Shown piece by piece: positions 44,272 through 52,507 of a stretch of 64,000 nt of DNA. Position numbers and translations under genes: made by a program. Within the stretch, counting starts at the first letter, position 1. Every line of letters begins with the position of its first letter. The notes under the pieces are model-generated. The model had not been told where the DNA came from and ran no database searches. It worked only from the letters and a program-made list of their open reading frames with translations. Source of the stretch: Lachnospiraceae bacterium (lineage in GTDB: Bacteria; Bacillota; Clostridia; Lachnospirales; Lachnospiraceae); NCBI GenBank assembly GCA_022483465.1, contig JAKVNF010000001.1, positions 124,001-188,000 on the forward strand. The letters run 5' to 3'.

Positions 44272-45816
44272 TCAGGCGTTTGCGTTATCTCCCGCAGCCT
44301 TGCCGAAGGGCTCTCCGGAGAGAACGCGGGCGGTCTCCTCGGGATCCATGTGGCCGTCCCGGTGCATGGACATCTTGTCCATCGGGAACTTGCGCAGGTT
44401 CTCGAGCACCTTCCTGTCGTCGGCCTGATCGAGCAGGGTCTGGCGGGCCTTGCGGATCTCAAGCTCTGTCCGGTGCTTGGAGGGACCGCCGACGCAGCCG
44501 CCGGGGCAGATCATGCCCTCGATGGCGTTCTCGGGAAGTCTTCCCGCCTTGAGCAGGGACAGCGCGGTGCGGCACTCCTGGCCGCCGGCAACCTGCTTGA
44601 GACGGATCTTCGAGGTGTCATTGCCCCGCTCCTTCATGCACTCCATGACGGCCTTTGCGACACCGCCGGAGCCTGCGAACTTCTTGCCGAAGATCGAAGC
44701 CTCCTGGTAGTCGTTCGGCATCGCCTTGACGGTGCAACCCTTGGAGCGGATCATGGCGCGGAACTCGCCGTAGGTCAGTGCATAGTCCGCATTGCCCGGC
44801 ACGCTCTTGTCCTCTGCCTCGGACTTCTTTGCGATGCAGGGCCCGATGAAGACCGTGATGCAGCCGGGGTGCTCTGCCTTCAACAAGCGCGAGACAGCGC
44901 ACATCGGGGAGACGGTCGTGGACATGTTGTCCTTGAACTGCTGCGGGAAGTGCTTGCGCAGCATGTTGATGAAGGCGGGGCAGCAGGAGGTGGTGATGGT
45001 TCTGCCCTCTTCCATGGCCTCGGTCCACTCTGCGGACTCGTAGGCAGCGGTCATATCGCCGCCAAGGCCGACCTCCACCATGTCGGTGAAGCCGAGCTGC
45101 TTGCAGACGTCGCGGATAGACTCCATCGTGATGTCCGGTCCGAACTGGCCCTCTGTAGCCGGGGCAGCCATGGCGTAGACCTCATCGCCCTTGCGGATGT
45201 GCTCAATGATCTTGGTGATATAGGTCTTGGAGCCGATGGCACCGAACGGGCAGCTGTGGATGCAGTGGCCGCAGTTGATGCACTTCGACTCGTCGATGAC
45301 GCAGTAGCCGTACTCGTCGTAGCTGATGGCGCCGACGGGGCAGGCCTGCTTGCAGGGACGAACGAGATGCACGATGGCGCCGTAAGGACATGCCGCTGCG
45401 CACATACCGCACTCCTTGCACTTCGCGGCATCGATATGGGAGCGGAACTCGCCGATGGAGATGGCGCCGAAGCGGCAGGAATTCAGGCACGCCTTGCCAA
45501 GGCACAGGCGGCAGTTGTCGGTGACGGAGTAAGCAGACAGCGGACACTCATCGCAGGCGGACTTGATGACCTGCACGATGTTGTGGGAGTCAGGATTGCT
45601 CTCGGTATTCTCCGCAAGAGAGAGACGGATTCTCTGTCTTGTGACCTCTCTCTCCTTATAAATGCAGCAGCGGTACGTGGGCTTGGGGCCGGGTACCAGG
45701 TCGTAGACGAGTTTGTTCATGTGTGCATCATCCAGCTCGTCAGCCCAGGCCAGCTTGGCCACTTCCTCCATGACCTTGTGTTTGTAGCTCAGAAGACTTT
45801 TATCACCAGTTACCAT
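44272..45816 (-). CDS. [FeFe]-hydrogenase with several [4Fe-4S] clusters
   Basis: The 514-residue protein has N-terminal Cys motifs (CDECPLS, CRLCLGKACLNSC), two ferredoxin-type pairs (CKECGMCAAACP near 133 and CINCGHCIHSCP near 179), and a hydrogenase H-cluster domain: L1 TSCCPAF (276-282), L2 GPCIAKKSE (325-333) and L3 EGMICPGGCVGG (433-444). L1 has Phe where classic HydA has Trp, and no SSU C-terminal region is separate, so it resembles the monomeric group B enzymes of Clostridia. It would couple ferredoxin to H2. The subgroup call is from memory of motif patterns. It stands alone between tig and an ABC transporter. Confidence 0.88.
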   Translation of the reverse strand: MVTGDKSLLSYKHKVMEEVAKLAWADELDDAHMNKLVYDLVPGPKPTYRCCIYKEREVTRQRIRLSLAENTESNPDSHNIVQVIKSACDECPLSAYSVTDNCRLCLGKACLNSCRFGAISIGEFRSHIDAAKCKECGMCAAACPYGAIVHLVRPCKQACPVGAISYDEYGYCVIDESKCINCGHCIHSCPFGAIGSKTYITKIIEHIRKGDEVYAMAAPATEGQFGPDITMESIRDVCKQLGFTDMVEVGLGGDMTAAYESAEWTEAMEEGRTITTSCCPAFINMLRKHFPQQFKDNMSTTVSPMCAVSRLLKAEHPGCITVFIGPCIAKKSEAEDKSVPGNADYALTYGEFRAMIRSKGCTVKAMPNDYQEASIFGKKFAGSGGVAKAVMECMKERGNDTSKIRLKQVAGGQECRTALSLLKAGRLPENAIEGMICPGGCVGGPSKHRTELEIRKARQTLLDQADDRKVLENLRKFPMDKMSMHRDGHMDPEETARVLSGEPFGKAAGDNANA

Positions 45817-46001
45817 ATTCTCCTATCTTTCCGGCAGGTTCCCTCAGAGCCTGCCTGTGACATGGAATGGGGCCCGTCTGTCTCACAGGCGGGCTTGTTA
45901 AAAAATTAACTTATTCTGCATTGATTATACACAAATCACGCGTTTTTGCAATGCGGCACGGGGATTTTTGCGGTGCAATCCAGGACAGTTTGGGCCTTGT
46001 G

Positions 46002-46607
46002 TCATCCCATCTGCAGCGGCACGCCGGTCCGGATGTCGATGGGATGGCAAAAGCCAAGATCCTCGTCCGAGTGGCCGGTAATCAAAAGCGGGACCGAGCC
46101 CTTCTCCGCGAGGATGAGGTCGATCGCCTTTTTGCGGTTCTCCCGGTCGAGGCCGGTGAAGGGCTCATCGAAGAGAAGCACGTCGCTGGGCACGCACAGG
46201 GCACGCACGATGGCAACCCTTCTGCGCATCCCGCCGGAGAGCTCCCGCACCGGCTTGTCCAGGGCGTCCGCGGGGAGGAGCTTCTCGAGGGCCTCCCTGG
46301 CGATCCGCGGTGAGAGCTTTTTGCTCACCATCGCCACATTTTCCACCGCGGAAAAGGGCTCGCAGAGCCGGTCCTCCTGAAAGACCACCCCGGCGTGGAC
46401 GGCGCTGTACTTGTAGTCCCCAAGGAGCCGCACCCGGCCGCTGTCGGGGCGGGTGAGCCCCAGGAGAATTCGAAGAAGCGTCGTCTTTCCCGATCCCGAT
46501 GGCCCGGTCAGGAGGTAGGAATTGCCGTCGGAGAGCTCCATGCAGAAGTTATCTAGAACGGGCTGCCCGTCAAAGAACTTGGATACGTGGTCCACCTGGA
46601 TCGTCAT
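46002..46607 (-). CDS. ABC transporter ATP-binding protein (SsuB/TauB-like)
   Basis: The 201-residue ATPase has Walker A GPSGSGKT (35-42), signature LSGGMRRR (123-130), Walker B DVLLFDEPF and the His of ITGHS. It is short, like SsuB/TauB-type subunits. The ATG overlaps the permease stop by 4 bp. With the permease and the lipoprotein upstream it forms a complete importer for an organic solute that I cannot specify. Confidence 0.9.
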   Translation of the reverse strand: MTIQVDHVSKFFDGQPVLDNFCMELSDGNSYLLTGPSGSGKTTLLRILLGLTRPDSGRVRLLGDYKYSAVHAGVVFQEDRLCEPFSAVENVAMVSKKLSPRIAREALEKLLPADALDKPVRELSGGMRRRVAIVRALCVPSDVLLFDEPFTGLDRENRKKAIDLILAEKGSVPLLITGHSDEDLGFCHPIDIRTGVPLQMG

Positions 46608-47383
46608 GCGACATCTCCTTTCTCCTTCATGCTGTCCGGCTCTTTTTTCTCCTCGCCCGGCAGGAGGCGAAGGAGCCTTGCAAAGGCCTTCTCCACGCCA
46701 AAGGAGAGGAGGATGATCACCACGGTCCAGGCCAGGAGGTCTCCGGTCTCCAGGTAGATCTTTGCCTGGTAGAGCCGGTTTCCGATGGACTGCAGGGGCT
46801 GGCCGATGACCTCGGCGGCAACGCCCGCCTTCCAGCACATCCCCAGTGCCAGGGAGAAGGCGCTCTTCCAGAACGGGGAAAGGCCCGGCAGAAGAATGTA
46901 GTGGAGCTTTGCCCCAAAGGGGATGCGAAAGACCTGCGCCATCTCCAGGAGCTTTTTGTCGTTGTTGGCAAGCCCCTCCCTTGTGCTCCCGTACAGGATC
47001 GGCAGGACCACGATCAGGCTCGTGAAGAACGAGAGGTTTTTCGAGCCGAACCAGATGAGAAGAAGCACCACAAAGCTCGCCACCGGGACGGACTTGAGCG
47101 CAGCAAAAAACGGGGATAGAAATTCCCCGAGGATCAGCTTCTTTGCGCCGGCAAAGGCAAGAAGAATCCCAAGGAGCGAGGCGCACAAAAAGCCGAGGCC
47201 GATCCGCCAGAAGGTGTACCAGATGCTCAGCCAAAAGTCCGCCGTGACGACAAGCCGGCAGAGGCACTTGATCGTCTCCACGGGGCCCACCAGCATGACG
47301 CTGTTGTGCACCAGGAGCGAAACCAGCTGCCAGACGAGAAGCCAGAACAGGATGATGCCCGCCTTTTTCAGGTGTTGTCTCAT
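46604..47383 (-). CDS. ABC transporter permease (SsuC/TauC-like)
   Basis: The 259 residues hold six membrane helices and the EAA-type loop of BPD_transp_1 (LANNDKKLLEMAQVFRIPFG onward to LPGLSPFWKSAFSLALGMCW). GGAGG precedes the start. It lies 108 bp after the solute-binding lipoprotein gene, past a terminator that could lower its expression. Confidence 0.9.
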   Translation of the reverse strand: MRQHLKKAGIILFWLLVWQLVSLLVHNSVMLVGPVETIKCLCRLVVTADFWLSIWYTFWRIGLGFLCASLLGILLAFAGAKKLILGEFLSPFFAALKSVPVASFVVLLLIWFGSKNLSFFTSLIVVLPILYGSTREGLANNDKKLLEMAQVFRIPFGAKLHYILLPGLSPFWKSAFSLALGMCWKAGVAAEVIGQPLQSIGNRLYQAKIYLETGDLLAWTVVIILLSFGVEKAFARLLRLLPGEEKKEPDSMKEKGDVA

Positions 47384-47433
47384 GTGAATTTCCTCCTCCG
47401 GTATCCTACCGCAGAATCCCGGATTTCTCCACG

Positions 47434-47470
47434 AAAAAACCGCTCCCGCAGGTGACCTGCAGGGGCGGCC
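47434..47470 (-). terminator. Attenuating terminator between binding-protein and permease genes
   Basis: The minus strand GCCGCCCCTGCAGG and CCTGCGGGAGCGG pair imperfectly and are followed by six T. It would give more binding protein than permease. Confidence 0.7.
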
Positions 47471-47491
47471 GTTTGCTGGTCCGTGTGTTGC

Positions 47492-48625
47492 TTACTGGCC
47501 CAGGTAGTAGAAGTCATCCCCGGGGACGCTGCCGCCCACGGAGGCGGCATCAAAGCCTGCCAGGATGTCGAGAAAACCGGAGAGCTTGGTCTTCATCTCC
47601 TCACCCGTCACGCAGACAATCGCGCACTTGGGAAGAGCCTTCTCGGCGACTGCGGCCTTCTCGACGATGCCGTAGGAGGCGACGAGCTCAGCCGTGCCGG
47701 AGACATCGCTGGATGCCTTCTCCACACTGGCCTCCTGCTCCTTCAGGAAGGTCTCCACCGCTGCCGGATGGGCGGCGAGGAAATCGTTGTTCACGATCGT
47801 GACACCCTGCACCATGGAGCTCTTGCCGTCGGCGATGTCATTCCAGGAATCGTTCAGCGAGAAGGCCTCGTGGACATCCTGGTTCTGGATCGTTGCAGCG
47901 GTTGCAAAGGGCTGGGGCAGAATCGCAACCGTGCTGGAATCCTCAGCGAGGACCGAGGCGATCTCGGTGGCCTCAGACCTAAAGTCCAGATCTGCGCTGA
48001 TGCCGTAGGCATCGAGCAGATAGCGGATCGCGTACTCCGGGGTAGCACCCTGGCCGGTGGTCACGATGGTCTTGCCGTCCAGATCGTCGAAGCTGTCGAT
48101 GGAGTCATCTCCCGTCACGCAGTAGAGAACGCCCTCGGTGTTGATGTCGATCACCGAGACGCCGCCGTTGGTCTTGTGATAGAGAACGCTGGCAAGGTTT
48201 GCGGGCACCAGGGCGATGTCGAGGTCGCCGGAGGCAACCAGGGGGGTGATCGCATCCGGAGCGGACTCAACGGTGAACTCGTAGTTTCCCTCCGACGTGC
48301 CGGCGTCACTCTCTGCCATCAGATTTACCAGTCCCATGGTGGTGGGTCCCTTCAGGGCGCCCACGCGCACCGTCACATCATCGGCGGCTGCGGTCTCGGT
48401 GCCGGCTTCTGTTGCTGCCTCAGTGGCTGCCTCGGCAGCTGCTTCGGTTGCCGCTTCCGTCGCTGCCTCGGTGGCAGCCTCGGTTGCCGCGGTGGTCTCC
48501 ACCGCGGTTGCGGTCTCCTGGGTCGATGCCGCCTCCTGGGAACCTGCAGATGATCCGCAGCCCGTCACGGTACCTGCCGCGAGCAGCAGAGCGGTGAGAA
48601 GGCCTGTCAACTTTTTCGCACTCAT
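47492..48625 (-). CDS. Solute-binding lipoprotein (NMT1/SsuA-like)
   Basis: The 377-residue precursor has a lipobox (AAGTVTGC, Cys23), a low-complexity linker with about seven copies of AATE (residues 38-75), and a type-2 periplasmic-binding-like fold (VRVGALKGPTTMGLVNLMAE, IALVPANLASVLYHKTNGGV, IVTTGQGATPEYAIRYLLDA). This resembles proteins for sulfonate, nitrate or HMP-type ligands. No riboswitch precedes it, so a thiamine-precursor role is not supported. GGAGG lies upstream of the ATG. It starts the three-gene importer operon. Confidence 0.85.
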   Translation of the reverse strand: MSAKKLTGLLTALLLAAGTVTGCGSSAGSQEAASTQETATAVETTAATEAATEAATEAATEAAAEAATEAATEAGTETAAADDVTVRVGALKGPTTMGLVNLMAESDAGTSEGNYEFTVESAPDAITPLVASGDLDIALVPANLASVLYHKTNGGVSVIDINTEGVLYCVTGDDSIDSFDDLDGKTIVTTGQGATPEYAIRYLLDAYGISADLDFRSEATEIASVLAEDSSTVAILPQPFATAATIQNQDVHEAFSLNDSWNDIADGKSSMVQGVTIVNNDFLAAHPAAVETFLKEQEASVEKASSDVSGTAELVASYGIVEKAAVAEKALPKCAIVCVTGEEMKTKLSGFLDILAGFDAASVGGSVPGDDFYYLGQ

Positions 48626-48895
48626 TTCTCTGTTCTTCCTCCTTTCCCCAAAACATTGATATTTTTTTCACATATGGGGACAAGACATACTAGCTGAATC
48701 TGTCTTTCTTGTCAATTTGCTGAAGCAACAAAGCGGCGAAAAGCGAGGCGTTTCCTAAAGTTTTGTGCAGTTCGTCCCGAAAGGCGTGAGAATTCATAGA
48801 TTGTTTATGGATTTTCAACAGGAATCTTCTTATAATGTTGCTGGCACGGGGAGGTGAGCCTCCCGGATGCCTGCATGAACCTTTAGGAGGTGCAA

Positions 48896-49462
48896 ATGGA
48901 CAAACTGACAGCGATCTTTCTCGCAGAGGGCTGCGAGGAGGTGGAGGCGCTGACCACCGTGGATCTTCTCCGCAGGGCGAAGGTTCCGGTCACGATGGTA
49001 GCAATCGGCACGACAAGGGAAGTGACCGGTTCCCACGGGATCCGCATCACGGCGGATACCACGATTTCCGAGATTCACTTCGACGACTATGACATGCTCA
49101 TCCTGCCGGGCGGGATCCCGGGCACGCCGAATCTGGCGGCCTGCAAGCCCCTGACCGACGCACTCCTGGATTTTGCGGCAAAAGGAAAAGAGATCGCGGC
49201 GATCTGCGCCGCGCCCTCGATCCTCGCGGATCTGGGAATTCTCAGGGGCCGCACGGCAGCCTGCAACCCCTCGAAGGAGGACGTCCTGCTTGCGGGCGGT
49301 GCAAACCTCGTGCAGGACCCCGTCGCGCAGGACAACAACATCATCACTTCCCGGGCCATGGGGACCGCCGTTCCCTTCGGCCTTCGGATCGTCGCGCACT
49401 ACCGCGGAAGGGAGGCCGCCGAGGCGCTGCGGAACAACATTCTGTTTACTGGGGAGGGCTGA
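48896..49462 (+). CDS. DJ-1/PfpI-family protein
   Basis: The 188 residues match the DJ-1 class: FLAEGCEEVEALTTVDLLRR (with the Glu near 15), DMLILPGGIPGT, and the nucleophile Cys in IAAICAAPSIL (about residue 104). The His partner follows less clearly. DJ-1-type proteins act as glyoxalase/deglycase or oxidative-stress sensors, with the activity disputed. AGGAGG precedes the ATG at 48896. It is followed 1 bp later by a CBS protein, so the two are one operon. The upstream 270 bp holds divergent promoters and no gene. Confidence 0.92.
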   Translation: MDKLTAIFLAEGCEEVEALTTVDLLRRAKVPVTMVAIGTTREVTGSHGIRITADTTISEIHFDDYDMLILPGGIPGTPNLAACKPLTDALLDFAAKGKEIAAICAAPSILADLGILRGRTAACNPSKEDVLLAGGANLVQDPVAQDNNIITSRAMGTAVPFGLRIVAHYRGREAAEALRNNILFTGEG

Positions 49463-49463
49463 A

Positions 49464-49931
49464 ATGCAGAACCTGAACATTTTGTTTTTCCTGACACCCA
49501 AGAGCAGCATCGACATGATCTATGAGGACGAGACCGTCGGACAGACCATCGAGCGCATGAAGTGCCACGAGTACACCTCCTACCCCATGATCAACGGGGA
49601 CACGGGAAAGTACATCGGCACCATCACCCAGGGGGACATCCTGCGGGAGATCACCTCCAGCGATGCGCTCCTGTCCAAGACCATGGAGCGGCCCGTGGGC
49701 TGCATCCCGCGCAACCGGGACTACCGCCCGGTGCGGGTCAACGCGGAGATCTGGGAGCTGTTCGAGTCGGCAAAGACCCAGAACTTCATCCCGGTGATCG
49801 ACGACTCCGGTGTGTTCATCGGCATCGTCACGAGAAAGGACATCCTCCAGGCGCTCATCGATGAGCTCTCGGGGCGGGAGTCCAAGGAAGCGGTCCGCCG
49901 GTTGGACCGACAGAGGACCCGGGCTGTCTGA
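49464..49931 (+). CDS. CBS-domain protein
   Basis: The 155-residue protein has two CBS motifs: LFFLTPKSSIDMIYEDETVG then YIGTITQGDILREI, and FESAKTQNFIPVIDDSGVFI then VTRKDILQALIDEL. Stand-alone CBS pairs bind adenosine nucleotides and sense energy state. It starts right after the DJ-1 stop with GGGGAGGG upstream. Partner and target are unknown. Confidence 0.9.
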   Translation: MQNLNILFFLTPKSSIDMIYEDETVGQTIERMKCHEYTSYPMINGDTGKYIGTITQGDILREITSSDALLSKTMERPVGCIPRNRDYRPVRVNAEIWELFESAKTQNFIPVIDDSGVFIGIVTRKDILQALIDELSGRESKEAVRRLDRQRTRAV

Positions 49932-50006
49932 GGGAGCAGACGGCAGAACGGGCTCCCATCGGGGACAGATCCTTCAAAGGGGAAGATTCATCACAGGGAT
50001 AAGAAA

Positions 50007-50050
50007 GGAGAGATGCAAAGCACCTGCCTTGCATCTCTCCTTCTTTTTTT
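50007..50050 (+). terminator. Terminator of the DJ-1/CBS operon
   Basis: GGAGAGATGCAA and TTGCATCTCTCC form a long stem followed by TTCTTTTTTT. It also separates the operon from the convergent malR. Confidence 0.9.
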
Positions 50051-50073
50051 ACGCTTTGGCTTTGGGCGCCGCC

Positions 50074-51150
50074 TTACCCGGCCTCCGGCCGGTAGCCGCT
50101 GCCGGAGGACTCGCGGATCACGAGCTTTGCCGGCATCAGCAGGTTGTCGGGCTGACGCTTGCCGCCTATCATGTCGAACAAAAACTGGATCGTCGCCTCC
50201 GCCATCTCGGACTGGGGCTGCTCGATGGTGGTCAGGCGCGGGACGCAGTACTTGCCCTCGTCGATGCCATCGTATCCCACCACGGAGACATCCTCCGGGA
50301 TCTTCCGCCCGCTGTCGATGATGGCGCGGATCGCACCGATGGCGATGACATCGGAGATGCAGAAGATCGCGGTGAGCCCCGGGTTGTCCCGCATCAGCGC
50401 CTGGGCGCCGAGATACCCGTTCTCCCGGGTGTAGCGCTCGGCACTTTTCGTCTTGATCTCGTAGACCAGGTTCGGGTCAAACGCCATTCCCCGCTCCCGC
50501 AGGGCCTTCTGGTAGCCGAGAAAGCGGAGCTGGCCGACGCTGGGCTTGTCCAGTCCCTCGGTGATGATCCCGATGTGCCTGTGCCCCTGCTCGATCAGGT
50601 ACAGGACCGCCTTCTCGGACTCCGCAAGGTCATCCACCGCGACGTTCGCATAGCGGACCTGGTCCCGGACCCGGGGGCGCCCCTCCATCTGAAACTCATC
50701 CTCGTTGCCGACGGTGCAGAAGATGTAGGGCACGCCGATCTGCTGCAGGCTCTCCGGCGTGTGGTTGAAATTGCCGCCGAGGAACACGATGCCCTTGAGC
50801 TTGCGCTCCTTGACCAGGGCCTGGGCCACGGAGACCTCGTCCTGGTCGTCGTCCACGTGCCGCAGGATCGCCGCGTAGTTCTTCTTCTGGGTGAACTGCT
50901 CCATGATCCGGACCATGCCCAGAAAGAAGGGGTTGGAGATTCCCTTGACGAGGAAGGCGATCGAGTCGGATTCGCTGCGCTTTAAGTACCGCGCGGAGTC
51001 ATTCGGCACGAAGCCGTACTCCTCGATCACCGCCATGATCTTCTTCTTCGTCTCCGGATTGATGTCCGGATGGTTGTTGATCGCACGGGAGACGGTGCTG
51101 ACCCCTACGCCGCAGATCCGCGCGATGTCCTTGATTGTTGTGTTTGACAT
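50074..51150 (-). CDS. malR: LacI-family maltodextrin regulator, now without a Shine-Dalgarno
   Basis: The 358-residue protein has the LacI helix-turn-helix (TIKDIARICGVGVSTVSRAI), hinge helix and a Peripla_BP sugar domain (IAFLVKGISNPFFLGMVRIM onward). The neighbouring malQ and malEFG genes make it the likely maltose/maltodextrin repressor. The ATG at 51150 follows the IS1595 end by one base; the GGGAGGG site that belonged to it is now at 52377-52383, on the other side of the IS. Translation should therefore be poor and the operon partly derepressed. The reading frame itself is intact. Confidence 0.9.
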   Translation of the reverse strand: MSNTTIKDIARICGVGVSTVSRAINNHPDINPETKKKIMAVIEEYGFVPNDSARYLKRSESDSIAFLVKGISNPFFLGMVRIMEQFTQKKNYAAILRHVDDDQDEVSVAQALVKERKLKGIVFLGGNFNHTPESLQQIGVPYIFCTVGNEDEFQMEGRPRVRDQVRYANVAVDDLAESEKAVLYLIEQGHRHIGIITEGLDKPSVGQLRFLGYQKALRERGMAFDPNLVYEIKTKSAERYTRENGYLGAQALMRDNPGLTAIFCISDVIAIGAIRAIIDSGRKIPEDVSVVGYDGIDEGKYCVPRLTTIEQPQSEMAEATIQFLFDMIGGKRQPDNLLMPAKLVIRESSGSGYRPEAG

Positions 51151-51151
51151 A

Positions 51152-52365
51152 GGCGTTAGTAAGAAAACGGGTTGATAAGCAATAAGTGCATCTTGTAGTC
51201 ATCAAATTGCAAGCAGATTGAGCTCCTTAACATCTCCATAATGGTGTACCTTCTTGGGATTCCTGGATGCAAAGAGAGTTTCCGCAAGTTCCCCAATCGT
51301 TGTCCTCTGCCTGTACGCTGCCCTGAATACGAGGTTGTAACGGTTCAAATACTTGGTGGCGACACCGCGATATTCGGTATATCGGCGCTTGATAAAAGAG
51401 TGAAGGTTGTTCACAGTGTTCAGATTGAAGAAACCTGCCGACTCCTTCTTCACATTCATGACCGTGATTCCCAGGATCTTGCCCAGCCTCGGATACACAT
51501 TCATGCCGTCCGTCAGGAAAAGTGTGCCCTTCTGGACATGACCAGTATAGATATCAACAACATTTGCACTGGAAGGCCTTGCCCGGTTCTCGGATTTCAC
51601 GATCAGATCGCCAGTCTTGCGCTGTACTGCGGTGCAGATACAGATCTGCTCGTCTGAAAGGCCGCGTTTGGATGCGGGAGTGCCACGCTTGCGGGGCTTT
51701 CGACTGGCATCAGGGCCAAATTTCGTACCTTTTTTGGACTCCGGAACGTAGGTTTCATCCGCTTCCACGACATCTTCCACCGTGGCTGGCTGCTCCACCT
51801 GCATGTCCTCGAGAGCAAGCATGATCTTATGCCGCATGAAGAACAGACTGCTATGGCTGATCTTGCATCCATGGCTGGCAAGTGACTTGACCGTCTTATC
51901 CAGAGAGGTCCCCCTGAGCGTCTCTTCCAGAACCTTGGTCCAGATCTCAGTACCAAAGTGTGAGCCTGAGAGCAAAGTGTTGCTCGTTGTAACAAATGAC
52001 GTTCCACATTGCCTGCAGATGTATGCCTGTTTTCCATGTTTGTGTCCATTCCTAACAACATGAGCATTGGAATGGCAGATCGGACAATCCAAACGGGGAG
52101 CAATCATCTTCTTCGGAGAAGAGGTTGCACTCTCATGGGAGAAGCCCTCCATGAGCTTGTTAACAAGAAGAATCAGGTCGTCCCTGGAAAGATCTCTGGC
52201 TTCGGTCAGTATGCGCTCAATGCAGCTCATAGTCTTGCCCTCCTGGCAAGACTATTGTAGTTCAAGTTAGAGAAGGCCGTTGTACAGCAGAATGTACAAA
52301 ACGGCATATTTTATACTTCTGCTAAAATGCTTTGGAGCTTATCAACCCGTTTTCTTACTAACGCC
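51152..52365 (-). mobile_element. IS1595-family insertion sequence, copy 2
   Basis: This is the same 1214-bp sequence as the copy at 9645-10858, flanked by the 8-bp repeat ttgacata (51144-51151 and 52366-52373). The duplicated bases include the malR start codon. Confidence 0.96.
51202..52230 (-). CDS. IS1595-family (ISXO2-like) transposase, second copy
   Basis: The translated 342 residues are identical to the copy at 9695-10723: zinc ribbon CPICH…CRQCG, VVEADETYV, FLTDGMNVYPRL and LHSFIKRRYTEYRG. Identity over the full element means that both copies arose recently or are being homogenised, and they give a 42-kb direct-repeat pair on which recombination could delete or duplicate the region between them. 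Confidence 0.95.
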   Translation of the reverse strand: MSCIERILTEARDLSRDDLILLVNKLMEGFSHESATSSPKKMIAPRLDCPICHSNAHVVRNGHKHGKQAYICRQCGTSFVTTSNTLLSGSHFGTEIWTKVLEETLRGTSLDKTVKSLASHGCKISHSSLFFMRHKIMLALEDMQVEQPATVEDVVEADETYVPESKKGTKFGPDASRKPRKRGTPASKRGLSDEQICICTAVQRKTGDLIVKSENRARPSSANVVDIYTGHVQKGTLFLTDGMNVYPRLGKILGITVMNVKKESAGFFNLNTVNNLHSFIKRRYTEYRGVATKYLNRYNLVFRAAYRQRTTIGELAETLFASRNPKKVHHYGDVKELNLLAI

Positions 52366-52507
52366 TTGACATAACTCCCTCCCGAAAGCGGTGTCCGCCG
52401 CTGGGCCAATCAGAGGGGTTTCACTTCGGGGTTTCCCCTGCAAAACCCGAAGGAGAGCAGCGGTTTCCCGCTTCTCTCCCCCTGGACGCCGCTTCTTTGT
52501 TGCTTTG

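Noticed and set aside
42515-44428. 637-codon plus-strand frame over tig
   Set aside because: Antisense shadow; tig is complete on the other strand with a ribosome site.
48440-48500. Short tandem repeats that could suggest a CRISPR array
   Set aside because: They encode Ala-Ala-Thr-Glu repeats in the lipoprotein linker; there are no spacers of constant length.
47492-48625. Thiamine-precursor (ThiY) role for the NMT1-like binding protein
   Set aside because: No TPP riboswitch upstream and no thi genes adjacent.
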